Source: Lunatimonas sp. (GTDB lineage Bacteria > Bacteroidota > Bacteroidia > Cytophagales > Cyclobacteriaceae). Taken from it: a stretch of DNA of 64,000 nucleotides. This document shows positions 44,845 through 53,210 of this stretch, piece after piece. The stretch's first letter is position 1. Each line of letters starts with the position of its first letter. The DNA is taken from assembly GCF_020832325.1 (NCBI RefSeq), contig NZ_JAFIEU010000028.1:1-64000 (forward strand), in the 5' to 3' direction. Made by a program: the position numbers and the translations under genes. Under the pieces are notes generated by a model. The model did no database searches, had not been told where the DNA came from, and saw only the letters and a program-made list of their open reading frames with translations.

Positions 44845-46005
44845 CTATTCATCCACTTGGATCCGGTCCAAGGCTTGTTCCATGGTCAGCTTCCCGGCAT
44901 TTAGGTCCAATAGATCCCTCACATCGACGGTTAGGTGTACAAGTTCGGGAAGTTCGGCGCGTGGGTATCCCGCAAATCGAATGCTGAAGACCAATTTTTC
45001 GTCTTCTCCCAAGCTTTTGAGGGTTCGGCCGTAGGTGAGCATGTTTCCTTTTAGCTCTTCGATAAACTGCGGATATTCCTCTTTTAGTTTCTCCGAATCC
45101 GGCTCCTGGCTTCCAGCACTCCCCATTCTATCCCGCATAATAAAGCTATACATACTTTCATCCGGTCTCGTGAGCATATTGAGGTGGTAGATCACCCCAA
45201 AATCAGGGATGCGGTCGTAAAATGCATATCCGGTGTAGTAAAAGGTCTCGGAAAGGTCCGGACGGTATAACCGGTCGAAGATATTGGCCAAAAGCTCCAA
45301 ATCCTGCTCACTGGATTGGTCTCCGCCGGCAAAGCGTATTTTGGAACGCATTTCTTCCCGCGTAATCTGTCTATTTTGGTACGCGATCAAATCCCCGAAT
45401 ACGACCTCGGCGGCAAAGCGTTGCTTCCGTCCGGTGACATTGGATGCTTGAAATTGAGGCACGAAGCGACCACCGGAAATAAAAGGCGAGCGTTCTTCCA
45501 CGATTTTGATCCGGTCTTCGGGACCCAATTGGGTGATGAGGTGGGCGTAGTCCAGAAAGTACTCCACAACAAGCTCCTTAGAGCGCAAAGTACGCGCCTG
45601 CTCCACGCTATCACGGTCCAGTGGTTTGCCCGTCCTAAGCGTATTCATTCGAGTGCTGTCCAATAACGAACGTCCGATACGGATTTGTGATCCCTGCTGG
45701 GGCACAGTTCCTGAAAAAGACCTCGCATTAGTGGTTGGCATAAATTGAATGTTGGGTGCTACCGATACGGAGGCATGGGCCGGCAGGGTCATCATTACCC
45801 CGTAGCCGCTGAGGTATTGGGCTTGCCGTCGATCGTCCCGACGGCTGACCAGAAATTCCTGATCCGGCTCAAAGAGGCTGTTAAGAATCGCACTGGCCAC
45901 TTTCAGTTCCCGCTGCATGCGCTCGCGGTCGATCTCCTGGCTTATGGCAAACTGGCTGGTTCCGGATAGGAATACCAGAAGGAAGATAATCATGCTCGAT
46001 TTCAT
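44845..46005 (-). CDS. Exported protein of unknown function in a sigma/anti-sigma operon
   Basis: The protein has 386 residues. A signal peptide (MKSSMIIFLLVFLSGTSQFAIS, about 1-22) precedes a soluble domain that I do not recognise. It contains the segments IDRERMQRELKVASAILNSLFEPDQ, SGYGVMMTLPAHASVSVAP, EQARTLRSKELVVEYFLDYAHLITQLGPEDRI and KLVFSIRFAGYPRAELPELVHLTVDVRDL. The start overlaps the anti-sigma stop by four bases (ATGA), so translation is probably coupled and the protein is likely part of the same regulatory module. It could be a sensor input or a target of the sigma factor. No enzyme motif is visible. Confidence 0.75.
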   Translation of the reverse strand: MKSSMIIFLLVFLSGTSQFAISQEIDRERMQRELKVASAILNSLFEPDQEFLVSRRDDRRQAQYLSGYGVMMTLPAHASVSVAPNIQFMPTTNARSFSGTVPQQGSQIRIGRSLLDSTRMNTLRTGKPLDRDSVEQARTLRSKELVVEYFLDYAHLITQLGPEDRIKIVEERSPFISGGRFVPQFQASNVTGRKQRFAAEVVFGDLIAYQNRQITREEMRSKIRFAGGDQSSEQDLELLANIFDRLYRPDLSETFYYTGYAFYDRIPDFGVIYHLNMLTRPDESMYSFIMRDRMGSAGSQEPDSEKLKEEYPQFIEELKGNMLTYGRTLKSLGEDEKLVFSIRFAGYPRAELPELVHLTVDVRDLLDLNAGKLTMEQALDRIQVDE

Positions 46006-46847
46006 GGCTGCTTGGGTGTAGAGGTGTCTGATTCAGCCAGCAAGAAGATTAGGAGGTCATTGATTTCTTGCTGCCGTTGTTCGTTTTCGTATTGCATTCC
46101 ATTCAGTCTTTCCAACAGAAATACCAGATCTTCCTCGCGAAGCTGTTCGAGGGTCTGCGAGAAATCCTGTAGAAGAACTTCGGTATACTGCTTTTGTACC
46201 AGCGCAACCTCTTCCCAGTAGGTAGCAAGTTGGAGGGCCTGTTCCTGACGGGCGGCCTGGAAGTACGCATCCATGCGCCGTTCCAACCCGGGTCCAATCT
46301 GACCGATCCACTGCTGCTTTTCATCCCGTAAACGCTGGTCCAGTTTCCGATCAATGATTTCCTGCACTTGGCGAAGCAATGAGTCGGAAGGAGAAGCTTC
46401 ATAGGTACCTCGTGGGCTTTCCGCTCTTTCCTCTGCTAGCGTGGTTGCCGCTACCATTTGGGGGGTTGGAGGCATTTCACGTATTCCGAAGCTTATATAC
46501 AGGCCGTCGCTGCTCCACTGTAGATGGAGCTCCGTTGCCCTGGCCGCCACCATCAGACACACCAGGGCAATCACCAGGGTAGCAGCATACTGAATGGGCT
46601 TGGGAATGGTGCGTCGCACCGGTCGGGTAGTTTGGGGGAGTTCCGGCAGTGCCATGGGTGGAGGGCTTTTATCCTCCAATCCTTTCAGGCGCTGCCGAAG
46701 GGAGGCAAATTGCTCCAGCTCCCGTCTTGCATCGGGGTTGTTTTGGAGGTATTGGGTCACCTGTAGATGCGTCTCGGCGTCCAGCTCACCGTACAGATAA
46801 CCCATCCAGGTCGTTTCATCAGGGACAAAGCTCATAAGCGGTATCAT
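46002..46847 (-). CDS. Anti-sigma factor-like membrane protein
   Basis: The protein has 281 residues. The cytoplasmic N-terminus (about 8-60, WMGYLYGELDAETHLQVTQYLQNNPDARRELEQFASLRQRL) has the helical layout of an anti-sigma domain, but without the HxxxCxxC zinc motif. One membrane helix follows (IQYAATLVIALVCLMVAARA, about 85-104). The C-terminal 170 residues form a long charged coiled coil (EEVALVQKQYTEVLLQDFSQTLEQLREEDLVFLLERLNGM). It begins within the stop codon of the ECF sigma gene (ATGA) and ends within the start of the exported-protein gene. It should hold the sigma factor at the membrane until a signal arrives; the signal is unknown. Confidence 0.78.
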   Translation of the reverse strand: MIPLMSFVPDETTWMGYLYGELDAETHLQVTQYLQNNPDARRELEQFASLRQRLKGLEDKSPPPMALPELPQTTRPVRRTIPKPIQYAATLVIALVCLMVAARATELHLQWSSDGLYISFGIREMPPTPQMVAATTLAEERAESPRGTYEASPSDSLLRQVQEIIDRKLDQRLRDEKQQWIGQIGPGLERRMDAYFQAARQEQALQLATYWEEVALVQKQYTEVLLQDFSQTLEQLREEDLVFLLERLNGMQYENEQRQQEINDLLIFLLAESDTSTPKQP

Positions 46848-47422
46848 TTGGGGTGGTAGGAATAACCACTCAGCGTTTCTTTTAAGTGTTTGAATGCGTA
46901 ATACAGGCGGGATTTTGCAGTGTTTTCCGAGATACCCAAGGACTCGGCGATTTCTCTAAATTTCAGTCCCTCGAATTCCTTCATAATCAACACCTCCCGC
47001 TGCACCTCCGGCAGTCGCAAAATGGCCTGTTGCAACTGAAACGCTGCCTCCTGCTGAATCATTTGCTGCTCCGGATTCGTGTTGTTACAGGGGAGGTCCA
47101 TGGCTTTCCTTGCTGCCTCACTGGACAGGTCGGAGAAAGCAGGGTCCTTCCTGCGGCGCTTTTGGTGTCTACAGTTGTTTGCCAAAATGGTGTAGAGCCA
47201 AGACCGGAATTTTTCCGGATCTTGGAGGGTTTCGATTTTATGGTGCACCGCAATGAAGGTTAGTTGCGATACCTCCATGGCAAGGTCGTGATCCCCCAGA
47301 AATTTCAGCGCGTAATTGTACACCCGGGTATACCAATCGGTAAGCAGTTGGCTTTTGGCAGATGAGTCACCGGACATCGCTCTGGTTACTAGGATAATAT
47401 TGACGGTCTGGCCGTAGATCAT
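46844..47422 (-). CDS. ECF RNA polymerase sigma factor
   Basis: The protein has 192 residues. Region 2 covers about 22-90 (YTRVYNYALKFLGDHDLAMEVSQLTFIAVHHKI, then FRSWLYTILANNCRHQKRRR). Region 4 with its helix-turn-helix covers about 128-180 (AILRLPEVQREVLIMKEFEGLKFREIAESLGISENTAKSRLYYAFKHLKETL). No region 3 is present, as in ECF factors. It is first in a three-gene operon whose later members overlap by ATGA junctions (anti-sigma, exported protein). It is divergent from mutS, with a 214-base shared upstream region in which I could not identify a confident promoter. Confidence 0.95.
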   Translation of the reverse strand: MIYGQTVNIILVTRAMSGDSSAKSQLLTDWYTRVYNYALKFLGDHDLAMEVSQLTFIAVHHKIETLQDPEKFRSWLYTILANNCRHQKRRRKDPAFSDLSSEAARKAMDLPCNNTNPEQQMIQQEAAFQLQQAILRLPEVQREVLIMKEFEGLKFREIAESLGISENTAKSRLYYAFKHLKETLSGYSYHPK

Positions 47423-47636
47423 TGGGGTTTGTAGTGCGGGCTGTATGGGTTCGTTTGATAGTAAGATGCCGCAGCGGTAAAAATAGTTTTATTTGCGCAG
47501 ATTATTTTTTGGAGAAAGGCTCGGGGGAATATTTGGTAGCCTTGGGAGAGCTGAAGGGAAGGACTGGACCCTACCATTTTTCTTTGTGGGATGGATCGAG
47601 TAAATTCAGGGTTTCATTTACGATCAATACGGATTT

Positions 47637-50237
47637 ATGGCTAAAGCAGCAGTGAAAGAGACTCCGCTCATGAAGCAGTACAACGCCATCAAGGCCAAGC
47701 ACCCCGGTGCCTTGCTGCTGTTTCGGGTGGGAGATTTTTACGAAACGTTCGGAGAGGACGCGGTGAAGGCCAGCAAAATATTGGACATCGTGCTGACTAA
47801 GCGGGCCAATGGGGCAGCGTCTCATATTGAATTGGCCGGCTTTCCACATCATTCCTTGGACACCTACCTGCCCAAACTGATCCGGGCAGGCAACCGGGTA
47901 GCCATCTGCGACCAATTGGAGGATCCCAAGGAAGTCAAGGGCATTGTAAAGCGCGGCGTGACCGAGCTGGTTACTCCCGGGCTTTCGTTTAACGACAATG
48001 TGCTGGACAAGCGGCGGAACAACTTTCTGGCTTCCATCTATTTTGACCGGGAGGCCTTGGGCGTCGCCTTTCTGGATCTCTCTACCGGGGAGTTCATGGC
48101 GGCACAAGGGCAGCCAGCCTATATCGAGAAGTTGCTGCAAAGCTTTAGTCCCTCCGAGGTGATCTACTCCAAGGCGGCAAAGACCCGTGCGGCTGAATTT
48201 CTGAAAAGTGACTTTACGACTTTCCACTGCGAGGATTGGGTATTTCAATACGACTATGCCTACGAGCGCCTTACCCAACATTTTCAAACCAACTCTCTCA
48301 AGGGCTTTGGAATCGAAAACCTCCCCCAGGGGATCGTAGCCGCAGGAGCGATTCTCTATTATTTGGAGGAAACCGAACACAAGGAGGTAAAACACATTGC
48401 CTCCATTTCCCGCATTGCGGAGGAAAAATACGTGTGGCTGGACAAGTTTACCATCCGCAACCTGGAGTTGATCCACCCGCAGCAAGAGGGTGGCGTGCCG
48501 CTGATCCAGATTTTGGATCACACGCACACACCCATGGGCAGTCGGATGATGAAAAAGTGGATGGTACTCCCTCTCAAGGAGAAGGAACCGATCGTGGAAC
48601 GGCAGCGGATGGTGGAGCACTTCTTCCAAAACCCCGCTTTTCGCGAGGAGATCGTCTCTCACCTAAAGCATATCGGGGACTTGGAACGTCTAATTTCCAA
48701 GGTTGCCGTGGGGCGCATCAACCCCCGGGAGATGAATCAGCTCAAAAAGGCCTTAAAGAATACGCTCCCCATCAAGACACTGCTTAGTTCGGAGAACAAC
48801 AGGTCCCTGAAGAAGCTGGCGGATCAGCTCAATTCCTGCGAATTTTTGCTTGAAAAGATAGACAAGGAGCTGATGGAGGATGCGCCCATGCTTACCCATC
48901 AGGGTGGCATCATCAAAAACGGTGTGGACGCCGATTTGGACGAATACCGAAAGCTGGCCAATTCCGGTAAGGACTACCTGGTACAGCTACAGCAGCGGGA
49001 GGTGCAAAAGACCGGCATCAGTTCCCTCAAGGTAGCCTACAACAAGGTCTTCGGCTACTACCTGGAAGTGAGCAATACCCACAAAGACAAAGTGCCCCAA
49101 GAATGGATTCGCAAGCAAACGCTTGTAAATGCGGAACGCTACATCACCGAGGAGCTCAAGGTCTACGAGGAGAAAATCCTTCATGCGGAAGAGCGGCTGA
49201 TTGCTTTGGAGCAAAAATACTTTAACCTCCTGGTGCAGGATGCCACCGATTACGTGTCGAGCATTCAACAAAACGCCCGGATCTTGGCAACCTTGGATGT
49301 ATTGCTATCATTTGCGCAAGTGGCCGCAGAGAACAATTATTGCCTGCCCAAGATGGCCGACACGGAATCCATCGAAATCAAGGATGGCCGACATCCGGTG
49401 ATCGAGAAGCAATTGCCGATCGGTGACGCCTACGTGCCCAACGATATCTTTCTGGACAATGCCACGCAGCAGATCATCATCATCACGGGCCCCAATATGG
49501 CGGGTAAGTCAGCCCTGTTGCGGCAGACGGCCCTGATCGTACTGATGGCGCAGATGGGAAGCTTTGTACCTGCCTCTTATGCCCGTTTGGGCATCATTGA
49601 CAAGGTATTCACCCGGGTAGGTGCTTCAGACAATCTCTCCAAGGGTGAGTCCACTTTCATGGTGGAGATGACAGAGACAGCCAGCATTCTCAACAACCTG
49701 AGTGATCGAAGCCTGGTACTTATGGACGAGATCGGCAGGGGCACATCCACCTATGACGGAATATCCATCGCCTGGTCCATCGTGGAGTACCTGCACAACC
49801 AACCCAAGTGTCGGGCCAAAACGCTCTTTGCTACCCATTATCACGAATTGAATCAGTTGGCAGAGGACTTTCCCAAGGTAAAAAACTTCAATGTCTCTGT
49901 GAAGGAGCTGGGCAACAAGGTGATTTTTATGCGGAAGCTGGAAAAGGGAGGCAGTGAGCACAGCTTTGGGATTCATGTAGCCCAGATGGCCGGTATGCCG
50001 AACCCGGTGGTACTGCGGGCAGCGGAGATCATGAAGCACCTGGAAAAGGACAAGGACCTCAAAGGGCAGCGCGACAAGATCAAAGATATGCCAAAGAATA
50101 ATTATCAATTGAGCCTTTTTGAGATGGATCCCAAATTTAAGGCGGCACAGGAGATGCTGGATGCGATCGATATCAATACCATCTCGCCCGTGGAAGCCTT
50201 GCTAAAACTGAACGAAATCAAAAAGACCCTCGGCTAG
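47637..50237 (+). CDS. mutS: DNA mismatch repair protein MutS
   Basis: The protein has 866 residues, the full MutS1 length. The N-terminal mismatch-binding motif is present (GDFYETFGEDA, about 32-42, containing the Phe-x-Glu that probes the mismatch). The core and clamp domains follow. The ATPase has Walker A GPNMAGKSALLRQTA starting at about Gly618, ASDNLSKGESTFMVEM, Walker B LMDEIGRGTSTYDG, and the ATHYHEL switch. The C-terminus carries a short SPVEALLKLNEIKKTL tail that can mediate tetramerisation. The protein recognises mismatches and recruits MutL. mutL is not in the window. Confidence 0.98.
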   Translation: MAKAAVKETPLMKQYNAIKAKHPGALLLFRVGDFYETFGEDAVKASKILDIVLTKRANGAASHIELAGFPHHSLDTYLPKLIRAGNRVAICDQLEDPKEVKGIVKRGVTELVTPGLSFNDNVLDKRRNNFLASIYFDREALGVAFLDLSTGEFMAAQGQPAYIEKLLQSFSPSEVIYSKAAKTRAAEFLKSDFTTFHCEDWVFQYDYAYERLTQHFQTNSLKGFGIENLPQGIVAAGAILYYLEETEHKEVKHIASISRIAEEKYVWLDKFTIRNLELIHPQQEGGVPLIQILDHTHTPMGSRMMKKWMVLPLKEKEPIVERQRMVEHFFQNPAFREEIVSHLKHIGDLERLISKVAVGRINPREMNQLKKALKNTLPIKTLLSSENNRSLKKLADQLNSCEFLLEKIDKELMEDAPMLTHQGGIIKNGVDADLDEYRKLANSGKDYLVQLQQREVQKTGISSLKVAYNKVFGYYLEVSNTHKDKVPQEWIRKQTLVNAERYITEELKVYEEKILHAEERLIALEQKYFNLLVQDATDYVSSIQQNARILATLDVLLSFAQVAAENNYCLPKMADTESIEIKDGRHPVIEKQLPIGDAYVPNDIFLDNATQQIIIITGPNMAGKSALLRQTALIVLMAQMGSFVPASYARLGIIDKVFTRVGASDNLSKGESTFMVEMTETASILNNLSDRSLVLMDEIGRGTSTYDGISIAWSIVEYLHNQPKCRAKTLFATHYHELNQLAEDFPKVKNFNVSVKELGNKVIFMRKLEKGGSEHSFGIHVAQMAGMPNPVVLRAAEIMKHLEKDKDLKGQRDKIKDMPKNNYQLSLFEMDPKFKAAQEMLDAIDINTISPVEALLKLNEIKKTLG

Positions 50238-50312
50238 GGGTATGTTTCCCCCTAAAAATCAAAGAGGTACTCGGAAGGGTGTCGACTAATTACAAATATT
50301 TGCTTGGAAATA

Positions 50313-50342
50313 TTGCCTTTTATAAAAAAGCAGGTAAATTTG
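50313..50342 (+). promoter_or_regulatory. Promoter of the tRNA-Gly/tRNA-Leu unit
   Basis: TTG (50313-50315) is followed after 19 bases by TAAATTTG (50335-50342), a perfect -7 box at ideal spacing, 49 bases ahead of tRNA-Gly. Confidence 0.75.
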
Positions 50343-50391
50343 CATTCACATTAAGGGCGCATCGTACGGTTGCGTTTTTTGAATCTTAAAA

Positions 50392-50464
<73 letters not shown>

Positions 50465-50538
50465 CTGCTAAAGCCCTCTACCAAGGGCTTTATTCTTTAT
50501 GGGCCCTTTAAATTGAAGGGATACCTAAAAGAAAAAAT

Positions 50539-50622
50539 GCCGGGATGGTGGAATTGGTAGACACGCAAGACTTAAAATCTTGTGACCATTTGGTCGTGCG
50601 GGTTCAAGTCCCGCTCCTGGTA
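50539..50622 (+). tRNA. tRNA-Leu (TAA)
   Basis: The gene is an 84-nt class II tRNA. Acceptor GCCGGGA pairs with TCCTGGT (two G-T wobbles), with discriminator A. D arm GTG/CAC with loop GAATTGGTAGA. Anticodon stem CAAGA/TCTTG with loop CTTAAAA (anticodon TAA). A 15-nt variable arm and T arm GCGGG-TTCAAGT-CCCGC complete it. CCA is not encoded. Its D arm is the closest in-window match to that of the unusual RNA at 22549. Mobile-element debris begins about 70 bases downstream. Confidence 0.97.
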
Positions 50623-50641
50623 CACTGATTATAAGTAAGTT

Positions 50642-50672
50642 AGGCCTTTCAGAAATGAAAGGCCTTTTTTTT
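50642..50672 (+). terminator. Terminator after tRNA-Leu
   Basis: A perfect 10-bp stem (AGGCCTTTCA with TGAAAGGCCT, GAAA tetraloop) is followed by seven T residues, closing the tRNA unit. Confidence 0.93.
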
Positions 50673-50692
50673 GTTGCTCAATAGCCTCTAAG

Positions 50693-51169
50693 TCTATAGA
50701 AGATTTAGTTGAGATGCTGTGCACATCGCTGCTGGATACGGAAAAGTGCGAATCAGGGCAGTTCAAGGCACTATACCACCACAGGTGGAGCGAAGAGAAA
50801 GCCTACAAACTGCTCAAGTCCAGGGCAGAGCTTGAGAAGTTCTCCGGAAAGACCGCCAGGGCAGTCCGTCAGGATTTCCATGTCAAGGTATTGGCCATGA
50901 CCATGTGCTCCATCTACGCCCATCCGATAGAGGAAAAAGTAAGGATGGAATACAGGGCGGACAAAGAGCGAAAACATGACCATAAGATCAACAGAACCCA
51001 TACACTGGCGTCATTTATGGATCTGCTGATGCCGATGTTCCTGAAAAGAAAATACAGGCAGGCAGTAGAGGCATTTGAAGATACCGTATACAAAACCCGG
51101 GAAATCATCAGACCCAATCAGTCAGAAAGGCGGGACAAGAAGCCCAAAAAACCCACACATGAATTATAA
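50693..51169 (+). pseudogene. C-terminal remnant of an IS4-family transposase
   Basis: About 158 codons remain of a transposase that is normally about 400 residues or more. The IS4 signature Y-(2)-R-(3)-E-(6)-K is intact in YHHRWSEEKAYKLLK, so the last catalytic glutamate region survives. The N-terminal part with the first aspartates is missing. The tail KTREIIRPNQSERRDKKPKKP is typical of the family. The frame is open upstream to the tRNA-Leu terminator, and homology seems to start near SIEDLVEMLCTSLL. Without its N-terminus and left end the element cannot move. Confidence 0.82.
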
Positions 51170-51370
51170 GCCAATTTGATCCTTAACTAGACGACATTGA
51201 AATAGCTTTAGTCAAGGTGGGATCAATCAAAAATATGAATACTTGCAATTTTAGGACAACATCTACGGCAACATCTTGAATGATATGAAAGAATACTGAT
51301 GGACTGTTATTCCATTAAAATACTGAAAGCATGATATAAAACAGACTATTTGACACCATATTTTGCATGA

Positions 51371-51673
51371 TTTTTCAATAATAAAATTGACAGTTCTAAT
51401 CACAAACGCCATGGTGAGTTTGAACTTGGTGGTCGAAAGTTCTTTTTCCACATGAAGCCAAAGTTTCCCAAAAAGGTAACCCCTGAGTTTCTACTGGTTG
51501 ACTTGGTCAATAATTTAGACACGTTGGCCGAAGACAAAATGGCTGTGCTTTCAAAAGCGAAAGAAAGAGCAGCAACACTCGATCCTGTTAAGTTGAAACG
51601 GACTGTATCAGCCTATGGAGGCTCACGAGCAAAGAAGGTTTTTTCGCCTATTGTAGAAAAGCAACATGCCTGA
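51371..51673 (+). pseudogene. Truncated AbiEi/DUF6088-like antitoxin
   Basis: The recognisable part begins at about GEFELGGRKFFFHMKPKFP and continues through EFLLVDLVNNLDTLAEDKMAVLSKAKE to LKRTVSAYGGSRAKKVF. This is the C-terminal half of type IV antitoxins that accompany AbiEii nucleotidyltransferases. The N-terminal winged-helix half is absent: the frame closes at TGA 51368 and no suitable start with homology lies upstream. A protein could start at ATG 51452 (73 residues), but that would lack even the GGRKFFF strand. It overlaps the toxin remnant by 8 bases, keeping the original operon geometry. The 200 bases before it (51170-51370) hold nothing I can name. Confidence 0.65.
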
Positions 51674-52028
51674 ACAATATCTGCATGAGCGCAAAGATTT
51701 TATTGATCTCCTGAGAATTCTCGAACAAGAAACGGGCATCCAAATCCAATTGATCGAAAAAGATTACTGGATCATGCATATGCTGTGTGGCCTCAAAAAG
51801 CAAGGCTTTGAATTTGAGCTCAAGAGTGGAACGTCCCTGTCCAAAGGATATCATATTATTCACCGCTTTTCTGAGGACATCGATATTCATATCAAAGCCC
51901 CTGCTCATTTGGGTGTTAATGAGAATCCAAAAAGCGATAAACCTAAAGCCATACAATCGAGAAAAGACTTCTATGACTGGTTGGCCGAATTAGGAGCGTT
52001 CTATTTGCGCTTAACCCTTAAAACCTAG
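51666..52028 (+). pseudogene. Truncated AbiEii/AbiGii nucleotidyltransferase toxin
   Basis: The remaining 120 residues contain the N-terminal nucleotidyltransferase core: IQIQLIEKDYWIMHML, then the active-site phrase LKSGTSLSKGYHIIHRFSEDIDIHI (about 52-76), where GTSLS and the Asp pair bind nucleotide and metal. KAIQSRKDFYDWLAE follows. After that the sequence leaves the family (LGAFYLRLTLKT, stop), so roughly the C-terminal 150 or more residues of the usual 270-300 are missing. The following 200 bases show no continuation in any frame. It is probably inactive, although the catalytic half is complete. Confidence 0.72.
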
Positions 52029-52222
52029 AAAGCCTTTAGAAAAACAGTTGTGGAAAACCGCTGACAAGCTTCGGAAAAATATTTGGGTTTGAACCAGTCC
52101 CGCGGGTCACCTGTTTTTTCCTTTAACCAGCATCGATTGCATTCCTTGCTAACCCAACTCCACCAATTCTTAATGGCTGAAGTGGAAAAATGTACCTGTG
52201 ACCAAAAAAAATCGGAAATGAT

Positions 52223-52261
52223 AAAAAAAACCCCACCAAAATTTTCAAGTTCTGGTAGGGT
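52223..52261 (-). terminator. Terminator of the ATP synthase operon
   Basis: On the minus strand ACCCTACCA pairs with TGGTGGGGT (one T-G) around a 14-nt loop and is followed by a run of seven or more T residues. It lies about 30 bases past the atpG stop. Confidence 0.88.
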
Positions 52262-52290
52262 TAATGTACTAGCTCTTTTAACAACGGTTA

Positions 52291-53166
52291 TTAATCACTG
52301 CTTTCCAGCGCCTCGGCACCCGCCACAATCTCCAGGATCTCGTTGGTGATGGCTGCTTGGCGGGTACGGTTGTAGACCAGTTTCAATTGCTTGAGCAAGT
52401 CGTTGGCATTTTCAGTTGCCTTATCCATTGCCGTCATCCGTGCACCATGCTCGGAGGCATTGCTGTCCAGAATGGCTTTGTAAAACTGAATTTTCAGCGA
52501 GTTAGGCACCAATTCCTCGATGATATAATCGCGGGAAGGCTCTACGATGTAGTCCTGCTGGCTAGCAGCGGCATCTACCACTTCGTTCTGCTCGATGGGT
52601 AGAAACTGCTCGGCTTTCACCACTTGGGTAGCCACATTCTTAAACTCGTTGTATACAAGGACCACCTTATCAAACAATCCCAGTTCAAAGGCGTTCATCA
52701 CATGTTCTGCTGCCACCTTTACCCGATCAAACGAAACATCTGCAAAAAGCAGCGCATAATCATCTATAATCGGGTAGGAACGTTTCTTGAAATGGTCGAA
52801 GGCCTTCTTGCCAATAGGCATCACCGTGATCTGCTTACCTGCGTAGGTCGTTTCCAGTTCGAGAGAAGCTGCTTTGATCACATTGGAATTGAATGCACCG
52901 CAAAGTCCTTTGTCGGAGGTAATGGGTACAAAAAGTACCTTCTCCACTGTTCGCTGTTGTGCGTATACGATATCCGTGCTGCCCTCAGATCCTGAGGAAA
53001 TATTGTTAAGTATAGCAGTCAGCTTCTGCGAATAAGGCCTCATCTGGACAATTTTGTCCTGTGCCCTACGCAGCTTCGCCGCAGCCACCATCTTCATCGC
53101 TTTGGTAATCTGCTGGGTCGAGCTGACCGAATTGATTCTTTCTTTTACTTCCTTAAGGTTCGCCAT
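52291..53166 (-). CDS. atpG: ATP synthase F1 subunit gamma
   Basis: This is the central rotor shaft of F1. The protein has 291 residues. The N-terminal helix (MANLKEVKERINSVSSTQQITKAMKMVAAAKLRRAQD) is highly characteristic, as is the C-terminal helix (GARMTAMDKATENANDLLKQLKLVYNRTRQAAITNEILEIVAGAEAL). The mid-region SDKGLCGAFNSNVIK is present. It is the last gene of the operon and is followed by a terminator. The beta and epsilon subunit genes (atpD, atpC) are not next to it. Splitting of those two from the rest is common in Bacteroidota. Confidence 0.98.
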   Translation of the reverse strand: MANLKEVKERINSVSSTQQITKAMKMVAAAKLRRAQDKIVQMRPYSQKLTAILNNISSGSEGSTDIVYAQQRTVEKVLFVPITSDKGLCGAFNSNVIKAASLELETTYAGKQITVMPIGKKAFDHFKKRSYPIIDDYALLFADVSFDRVKVAAEHVMNAFELGLFDKVVLVYNEFKNVATQVVKAEQFLPIEQNEVVDAAASQQDYIVEPSRDYIIEELVPNSLKIQFYKAILDSNASEHGARMTAMDKATENANDLLKQLKLVYNRTRQAAITNEILEIVAGAEALESSD

Positions 53167-53210
53167 GATCGTTTACTGTGCCCTTGATGTACGTTTATTC
53201 CCATTAGGGA

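Noticed and set aside
47422-48662. Long frames on the other strand across the start of mutS
   Set aside because: They are antisense or shifted frames of mutS and the sigma-mutS intergenic region, with no domain signatures.
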